A stretch of 64,000 bases of DNA from Mycobacterium sp. OAS707 (GTDB lineage Bacteria > Actinomycetota > Actinomycetes > Mycobacteriales > Mycobacteriaceae), in NCBI RefSeq assembly GCF_014873705.1, contig NZ_JADBDS010000001.1:310001-374000 (forward strand), given 5' to 3'. The position numbers and the translations under genes are program-made. Below the pieces are notes generated by a model. The model ran no database searches, had not been told where the DNA came from, and worked only from the letters and a program-made list of their open reading frames with translations. Position 1 is the first letter of the stretch; every line of letters begins with the position of its first letter. This document shows positions 58,284-64,000 of this stretch, in pieces.

Positions 58284-59199
58284 GCAGCACACCGCCCTCA
58301 TACGGCGCTACATCTACCGAGACGTCGATCACGCTGCTCTCGGCGTCGGTGTAGATGATCCCGCGCAGCGGCGGCACATCCGCGTAGTCACGGCCGAACC
58401 CTACATAGATGTAACGCTCGTCGACCATCTGGTCGTTGGTGGGATCCAAACCCAGCCACTGGTTCTGCGGCGTCCACACCGACGCCCACGCGTGCGTCGC
58501 GTCGATGCCGACCATGCGTTCCTTCCCCGGCGGTGGGTCTGTCGCCAGATATCCCGACACATAGCTGGCCGCCAACCCGTTGGCACGCAGACAAGCGATG
58601 GCGAGCCGCGCGAAGTCCTGACATACCCCTTCTCGCGCCGCCAAAACCTCGTTGACTTTCGTGGACACCGTCGTCGATCCCGACCGGTACGTGAAGTCGG
58701 TGAAAATCCGCGACGTCAGATCGCGAAGCACCTCGATCAACGGCCGACCGGGCTCGAAACTCGGTGCGGCATAAGCGCGTAGCTCGTCGGTGATCTCCGC
58801 AGGCCGGAGGTCCAACGTGAACTCGGTGGCCAACGCTCCGTCCAAGCCGACGGGTCGGGCGATCTCCCACGGCGCGCGCGCCGACCCGCCGCCGTACAGC
58901 TCGGGCGGCAGCGGATCCACCTCCACCACCGAATTGCTGCGAATCGACAGCGTGTTATGGCGTTCGGTGACATGGAAATACGAGCTGATGTTGCCATACC
59001 CGTCGCGGCTGGTAGAGCTGTCTGCGGCCTCGGGTTCGATGATCAGCTCGTGCGACAGGCACCGCTGACGCGTCGAGTCTCGCGGGGTCAGGAATCCGCG
59101 ACCGTAGGAACTGGTGACGACATCCGAGTACCGGTACACCGTGCTGTGCGAGATCTGGTAGCAACGGGTCGACGGCGACGCGATCGGGCCGTCGGTCAC
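58276..59199 (-). CDS. Transglutaminase-like protein (Rv2569c-like)
   Basis: 307 aa. N-terminal beta domain (HSTVYRYSDVVTSSYGRGFL) and a papain-like transglutaminase core: nucleophile Cys in REGVCQDFARLAI, His in DATHAWASVW and Asp in GLDPTNDQ. GTG 59199 overlaps the stop of the ATP-grasp gene (GTGA). Works presumably with the neighbouring ATP-grasp and DUF2126 proteins, possibly on peptide-like products; substrate unknown. Confidence 0.9.
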   Translation of the reverse strand: MTDGPIASPSTRCYQISHSTVYRYSDVVTSSYGRGFLTPRDSTRQRCLSHELIIEPEAADSSTSRDGYGNISSYFHVTERHNTLSIRSNSVVEVDPLPPELYGGGSARAPWEIARPVGLDGALATEFTLDLRPAEITDELRAYAAPSFEPGRPLIEVLRDLTSRIFTDFTYRSGSTTVSTKVNEVLAAREGVCQDFARLAIACLRANGLAASYVSGYLATDPPPGKERMVGIDATHAWASVWTPQNQWLGLDPTNDQMVDERYIYVGFGRDYADVPPLRGIIYTDAESSVIDVSVDVAPYEGGVLRA

Positions 59200-61847
59200 G
59201 GCACCACACGACGTTCGTCGGCACCCCAAAGATGCTGCATGCCACCGGGCAGCGAGAGGTGGGTCGCGGTGATGACACCGGACAGCTCACGCAAGTCGCG
59301 ATGCATCCTGTTGAGCAGGTCGGTGAGTTCGGCTCGCGTGCCGTCCGCGCTGACCACTTCCAGGTCGGCGGGATCGAGCCGGCGCAGCCGCGTGATGAGG
59401 TCGTCGACCAGCCGCTCGGGCCGCGAAGAGCCAGAGGATCCGGGCAGCGTCTTCAGGTCGGTCCGCAGCCGCTCGAGCTGGTAGACCAGCGACCGGGGAT
59501 TCTCGGTGTCGAACAACACCAGGTCCGCCACAGCAGCCACACTAACCTTGCCCAGCATTCGCCGCCGGTAGATGACCGACGACTCGCAAGCCACCAGCGC
59601 CGACTCGGTGATGGTTTGCTCTGCGCCTGCGCTGCGGACCGTCGTCAAGGTTGCCCGCAGCAGCGCCGTCAATGCCAACCCGCGTTCGATGCGTTTGCCG
59701 ATGTCCATCATCGTCCAGCCGACGTCCTGCACCATCGACTCCGCGGCGACACCTGACAGCGCCAGCATCCCTGCCAGGGTCAGATTGTTGGTCGACGACA
59801 GGAACGCCTCGCCCTCTGTCTGCGACTCGGGTGGCCCATCCGGAGCGTGCAGCAGCGCCCGCTCGACTGCGGCCAGCACCATCCACGTGTCGTTGGACAT
59901 CTGGTCGCGAACGGCGCGCGCGGCCAACCCCAGTCGTTCCACCGATTGCGCCAGCGATCCGGACCGGTGCCGGTCGGCGGTCAGCGACCACAGCGTGCTC
60001 TGAGCCGTCGCGACCATCTCGGCGTAGTCGCCGCCTCCCCCGGTGTCGGTCCCCGTGATGTGCCCGAGTGTGGCGAGGAGCACCGGCACGCATTCGCTGC
60101 CTTCCATCTCGCGGCGGTACCGGTATTCGTGATAGCGCTCGCGGGTGACGGTCAACAGCCGGGCCATGTTCTCGGCGCGCTCCGCGTAGCGGCCCATCCA
60201 GAACAGGTCGGACAACACACGCGGCGAGCTGACCGCGCGCGTCGGGCTCGGCGTCATCGCGGGAAGTTCCACAGCGGTCGGTATCCGCTCGGCGGTCACA
60301 CGGGCGGACGTACGCACCCAGATATCCTTGGCCGCAACAGAATTCAATCGGTAGGCAGCGGTTCCAGGGGCCAGCAGATACCCCAGCCCGCCGATCATCG
60401 GCGCATAGCCGCTGCGCTGCGACACGGTGAACAACCGCATGCCGACGCTGGCCGACGACAGCCCGCCCGGGTAATAGTCGGTGGGCGCCGACGAGAACTG
60501 CGGCAACTCCTGGCCCACCCACTGCCACGGGGTGGCTTCTATGCGCGATCCCAATTCCTTGCGCTGCACCGACGATAGCGCCGGTCCGACGATCGGGTCG
60601 CCGCCGCACACCGACCTGATGAGCAACGACGACAGGTTGGTCAGCAGATGCGAGCGTTCGGTGTTGATGCCGCCCCAATACAACGGAGCGGTCTGCAGCA
60701 GCGGCGTCTCCCCGAGCAGCCGTTCGGCCAGCTCGGGTAAAAACCGAAGCAGCCCAGCACTTTCCAGGATGCCGCTGCCCAGCGAGTTGACGACCGTCAC
60801 CGCTCCGCGGCGCAACACCTCGACAAGGCCGACCACGCCGAGTCGCGAATCTGCCCGCAGATCAAGAGGATCGGCGTATTCCGCATCCACCCGACGCAGC
60901 ACCACGTCGACGCGCTTGAGCGTGCCCAGCGACCGCATCCACAGCTTGCCGTCGCGCACGACCAGGTCGGCGCTCTCCACCAGCGGGAAACCCAGCACGC
61001 TGGCCAGGTAGGCCTGGTCGAAGGCCGTTTCGGAGAGGATACCGGGAGACAGCACCACTACCACTGGCTCCTCTGCCGACTCCGGAGCCGCATCGATCAG
61101 CGCCAGGCGCAACGCCTGCGCCCACGGCGAGGCGGGCCGCGGCCCGATCCGCTCGTACAGGTCAGGGATTGCGTGCGCGATCACTCGCCGGTCGGCCAGC
61201 GCATAGCCCGCGCCCGACGGTGCCTGGGTCCAGTCGGCGTTGACCTGGAAACTGCCGTCGGCGGCCCTGCTGATGTCGCAGCCGTGCAGGAACAGCTGGT
61301 GGCGACCTGGCACCTCGATGCCGCGGGCCGCCCTGACGTAGCCGGGGTGCGCGAACAGCAGCTGCGGCGGGAGCACGCCGCTGGTCACCGCGTCGCGGGG
61401 GCCGTAGAGGTCGGTCAGCACCGCATCGAGCAACCGGGAGCGTTGCACCAAACCTGATTCCAGAGCGTCCCATTCCGCCGAGGACAGCACCAGCGGCAGC
61501 GCGTCGAGGTGCCATGGGCCAGGCTCCGCGGTGCCGTCGCCGTTGGTTTGCGCTTGGCCAACGACCGAGCCGTGCCTGTCGACCTGGATGTAGGTGATGC
61601 CGTCGTTGTCGACCAGGCCGCGGACCATCGACCGCAGCTGATCCAACCCGACGCGGCCGCGCTCCCCCACGCATTCGGCGAGCTCCTGCCAGGCCGGCCG
61701 GACATTGCCTGCCGCGTCGACGAATTCGTCGTATCCGGTGCCCGCCCGGTCGCCGCGCACATCGAACAGCGCCTGCTGTGAACGCGCGGCGCGGTACCGG
61801 GCGAGCAGGTTGTCGATGTCGTGCGTATTCGGTGCGGGAAGGGCCAT
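59196..61847 (-). CDS. Circularly permuted ATP-grasp / alpha-E fusion protein (Rv2567-like)
   Basis: 883 aa. Residues about 1-500 are a circularly permuted ATP-grasp domain (GITYIQVDRHGSVVGQ, RRVDAEYADPLDLRADSRLG, GSGILESAGLLRFLPEL). Residues about 545-870 are the all-helical alpha-E domain (LFWMGRYAERAENMARLL, VGWTMMDIGKRIERG). Fusion of these two, usually separate proteins, is the mycobacterial form. ATG 61847 overlaps the upstream stop by one base (TGATG). ATP-grasp enzymes form amide-type bonds, hence a peptide-like product is likely. Confidence 0.92.
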   Translation of the reverse strand: MALPAPNTHDIDNLLARYRAARSQQALFDVRGDRAGTGYDEFVDAAGNVRPAWQELAECVGERGRVGLDQLRSMVRGLVDNDGITYIQVDRHGSVVGQAQTNGDGTAEPGPWHLDALPLVLSSAEWDALESGLVQRSRLLDAVLTDLYGPRDAVTSGVLPPQLLFAHPGYVRAARGIEVPGRHQLFLHGCDISRAADGSFQVNADWTQAPSGAGYALADRRVIAHAIPDLYERIGPRPASPWAQALRLALIDAAPESAEEPVVVVLSPGILSETAFDQAYLASVLGFPLVESADLVVRDGKLWMRSLGTLKRVDVVLRRVDAEYADPLDLRADSRLGVVGLVEVLRRGAVTVVNSLGSGILESAGLLRFLPELAERLLGETPLLQTAPLYWGGINTERSHLLTNLSSLLIRSVCGGDPIVGPALSSVQRKELGSRIEATPWQWVGQELPQFSSAPTDYYPGGLSSASVGMRLFTVSQRSGYAPMIGGLGYLLAPGTAAYRLNSVAAKDIWVRTSARVTAERIPTAVELPAMTPSPTRAVSSPRVLSDLFWMGRYAERAENMARLLTVTRERYHEYRYRREMEGSECVPVLLATLGHITGTDTGGGGDYAEMVATAQSTLWSLTADRHRSGSLAQSVERLGLAARAVRDQMSNDTWMVLAAVERALLHAPDGPPESQTEGEAFLSSTNNLTLAGMLALSGVAAESMVQDVGWTMMDIGKRIERGLALTALLRATLTTVRSAGAEQTITESALVACESSVIYRRRMLGKVSVAAVADLVLFDTENPRSLVYQLERLRTDLKTLPGSSGSSRPERLVDDLITRLRRLDPADLEVVSADGTRAELTDLLNRMHRDLRELSGVITATHLSLPGGMQHLWGADERRVVP

Positions 61848-64000
61848 CACTGCAGAACGGTACGCACCCGGCGCAGATCCAAGATGCCCGGCGCACCGAC
61901 ATCGGTCGATTGGCGGGCTTGCTTCTCCCGGATGTCCGACATGTCGACCTTGCCGGGGGTGAAGCCCGTCGCGTCGAAGCGCCTGCCCCTGCGGGACTCG
62001 GCCTCCACGGCGTTGACCGGTGGCGTTTCGTATGCGCGACCACCCGGGTGTGACACGTGATAGGTGCAACCGCCGCGCGACATCCCCGTCACCGTGTCGA
62101 GCAGTTCGAAGCGCAGCGGCCCATCGACGGTGATGGTCGGGTGCAGCGCGCTCGGCGGCTGCCACGCGCGGAAGCGCACCCCGCCGACTTGGACATCGGC
62201 GCTGTCGGTGGCCAGCAGCGGGATCGGATGGCCGTTGGCGGTGACGACGTAGCGGTGACGGTCAGCGCCGATGAGCCGGACCTGGATGCGTTCCACCGAC
62301 GAGTCGACGTAGCGGGCCGTGCCTGCTACCGCGGATTCCTCGCCGAGCACGTTCCACGGTTCGATCGCGCCACGCAGTTCGATCTCCACGCCGTCGAACA
62401 CCGCGGTGCCGATCCGCGGGAACCGGAACTCGGTGAACGGGTCCAGCCAGCTGGTGTCGAAGTTGACGTCGTGCGCACGCAGGTCGGCAGCTACATCAGC
62501 GATGTCTTGAATCACGAAGTGCGGCAACAGGTATCGACCATGCAAGTTGGCGCCGTGGCGGATCAGCGGGGCCCGCAGCGGCTCGTCCCAGAACCAAGCC
62601 ACCAGCGACCTCACCAACAGCGACTGCACCATCGCCATCTGATAGTGCGGCGGCATCTCGAAACCGCGCAGCTCCAACAGCCCGAGGCGGCCGCGTGCGC
62701 TGTCGGGGCTGTACAGCTTGTCGATGCAGAACTCGGCGCGGTGCGTGTTGCCGGTGATGTCGGTGAGCAGATGACGCAGCGCGCGGTCGGTGACCCACGG
62801 TTTCGTCGCACCGGGTTCGGAGCTCAGTCGCGCGATCTCGGCGAACGCGATCTCGAGTTCGTAGAGCGCCTCGGCGCGGCCCTCGTCGACGCGCGGTGCC
62901 TGCGAGGTGGTGCCGATGAACCGGCCGGCGAACAGATACGACAGCGACGGGTGGCGCTGCCAATAGGTCAGCAGCGAAACCAGCAGGTCGGGGCGGCGCA
63001 ACAGCGGCGAATCGGTGGGCGTGACGCCGCCGAGCGTGATGTGGTTGCCTCCGCCGGTCCCGCCGTGCGTGCCGTCGACGTCGAACGACTCAGTCGACAG
63101 CCGGGCCAGGCGGGCCTGCTCGTAGAGCGTCTGCAGTTGCTGTTTCTGCTCGGCGAAGCTGGCCGTCGGAGCGACGTTGACCTCGATCACGCCGGGGTCG
63201 GGAGTGATCGACATCGACGCGATCCGCGGATCGGGCGGTGGTCCGTAGCCCTCGATCACCACGGCCACGTCGACCTTGGCGGCGGCTGCTTCGACTCGGC
63301 TGACCAGATCGACGAAGTGCTCGAGTTCCTCGGTCGGCGGCAGGTAGACGTACAGGTAGCCGCTGCGGATCTCCGCGAGAAGCGCAGTGGTGGGCGCGGA
63401 GTCGGCGTCCTCGACCGCCGCCGTCTCCGCCTCGGAGTCGACAGGCAAAGCGGCGCGCCGACGCAAGGGGTCGGCGTCATACGACGGCCGCGGCGGACGC
63501 CAACTGATCGAGTTCAGCGGCAACCGCAGGCCGGCCGGTGAATCGCCTTCGAGCAGCACGATGCGCCCGCGGCGCAGTTTCCAGTCGGCGCTCGCCCATC
63601 CCGAGTCGTCGTCGCGACGATGCAACGGCAGCACGTACGCGGCGGGTTCGGCGACAGATTCGTCGAGCCGCGATACCAGGGCAGCACGGGCGTCGGCGCT
63701 GTCGGCCTCCAGATCGTCTGTGGCAGCAACGGGTTCACCCTCTGGCCGACGCACCGCACCCGCCAGCCGGGCCAACGCGTCCTCGTACGCCGGTCGCACC
63801 TGGGACCCTGGCAGTCCGAGGCCGTCGGCAATCGCATTCAATAGCTGGTGCCCGATATCCGGTGCGAGCGCGGGCAATTCGACCTCGGGCCGCCACGGGT
63901 CGGCCAGCAGCGCCTCGTCATTCCACAGCGGTTGGCCATCGTGTCGCCAGAACAGCCCAATCTGCCAGCGCGGCAAGGGTTCTCCGGGATACCACTTGCC
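61847..64000 (-). CDS. DUF2126 / transglutaminase-associated protein, 5' end outside the window (Rv2566-like)
   Basis: 718 codons are visible, open to the last base; the N-terminal part, which in homologues holds a transglutaminase domain, is beyond 64000. The visible part begins GKWYPGEPLPRWQIGLFWR, the DUF2126 entry, and includes VIEGYGPPPDPRIASM, GGTGGGNHITLGG and TAEFCIDK-like HRAEFCIDKLYSPDS blocks. It ends RRVRTVLQ, one base before the ATP-grasp start. Function unknown. Confidence 0.9.
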   Translation of the reverse strand, partial: GKWYPGEPLPRWQIGLFWRHDGQPLWNDEALLADPWRPEVELPALAPDIGHQLLNAIADGLGLPGSQVRPAYEDALARLAGAVRRPEGEPVAATDDLEADSADARAALVSRLDESVAEPAAYVLPLHRRDDDSGWASADWKLRRGRIVLLEGDSPAGLRLPLNSISWRPPRPSYDADPLRRRAALPVDSEAETAAVEDADSAPTTALLAEIRSGYLYVYLPPTEELEHFVDLVSRVEAAAAKVDVAVVIEGYGPPPDPRIASMSITPDPGVIEVNVAPTASFAEQKQQLQTLYEQARLARLSTESFDVDGTHGGTGGGNHITLGGVTPTDSPLLRRPDLLVSLLTYWQRHPSLSYLFAGRFIGTTSQAPRVDEGRAEALYELEIAFAEIARLSSEPGATKPWVTDRALRHLLTDITGNTHRAEFCIDKLYSPDSARGRLGLLELRGFEMPPHYQMAMVQSLLVRSLVAWFWDEPLRAPLIRHGANLHGRYLLPHFVIQDIADVAADLRAHDVNFDTSWLDPFTEFRFPRIGTAVFDGVEIELRGAIEPWNVLGEESAVAGTARYVDSSVERIQVRLIGADRHRYVVTANGHPIPLLATDSADVQVGGVRFRAWQPPSALHPTITVDGPLRFELLDTVTGMSRGGCTYHVSHPGGRAYETPPVNAVEAESRRGRRFDATGFTPGKVDMSDIREKQARQSTDVGAPGILDLRRVRTVLQ

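Overview
The window is high-GC DNA from a mycobacterium, most likely a rapidly growing Mycolicibacterium-type species. The evidence is gene content and order. From memory of the M. tuberculosis map, 1-14908 matches the Rv1379-Rv1393c block (pyrR-pyrB-pyrC-membrane protein-carA-carB-pyrF, then mihF-gmk-rpoZ-coaBC-metK, then a monooxygenase), and 33918-64000 matches the Rv2532c-Rv2569c block (efp/nusB, aro genes, mltG-ruvX-alaS, rarA, and the transglutaminase/ATP-grasp cluster). Frequent GTG starts, leaderless promoters (TANNNT 6-8 nt before the start codon) and F420-type enzymes agree. No tRNA, rRNA, CRISPR array, prophage or classical IS element was seen.

Layout. 1-1695: tail of an unidentified gene and a Baeyer-Villiger-type monooxygenase. 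1710-5606 (minus): metK, coaBC, rpoZ, gmk, mihF. 6173-14908 (minus): complete pyrimidine operon headed by pyrR, with a recognisable PyrR-binding loop in its leader; a palindromic element sits between carA and carB. 15030-23031 (minus): two tandem paralogues encoding very large secreted beta-propeller/cadherin-like proteins, with duplicated 5' flanks. 23200-25835: serine hydrolase, FAD monooxygenase and a small HTH-like protein.

25913-32606 (minus) is the most unusual part: a tightly overlapping operon of a HutC-type GntR regulator, a two-cluster ferredoxin resembling AprB, a lipoprotein with a C-terminal NosL-like segment, ABC permease and ATPase, and an AprA-like flavoprotein fused to HEAT repeats. 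I infer a coupled uptake and redox system for an unknown, possibly sulfur-containing, substrate. Next to it, 32816-33909 holds a DUF559/AbiEi-like gene bracketed by two inverted copies of a 61-bp palindromic element; the same paired arrangement without a gene lies at 57114-57240.

33918-64000: efp-nusB, pepQ, the shikimate genes aroC-aroK-aroB-aroQ (with aroE further on), a TetR-controlled operon with an F420-type enzyme, a prepilin peptidase, a DMT exporter, aroE-LLM oxidoreductase, mltG-ruvX-alaS, stress and regulatory genes (a GlsB-type membrane protein behind a SigF-like promoter; ArsR-SRPBCC-VOC), rarA, cupin, DUF3097, an ASCH-like protein, a sugar-phosphate isomerase, and the four-gene overlapping cluster of zinc metallopeptidase, transglutaminase, circularly permuted ATP-grasp/alpha-E and DUF2126 proteins that runs off the right end.
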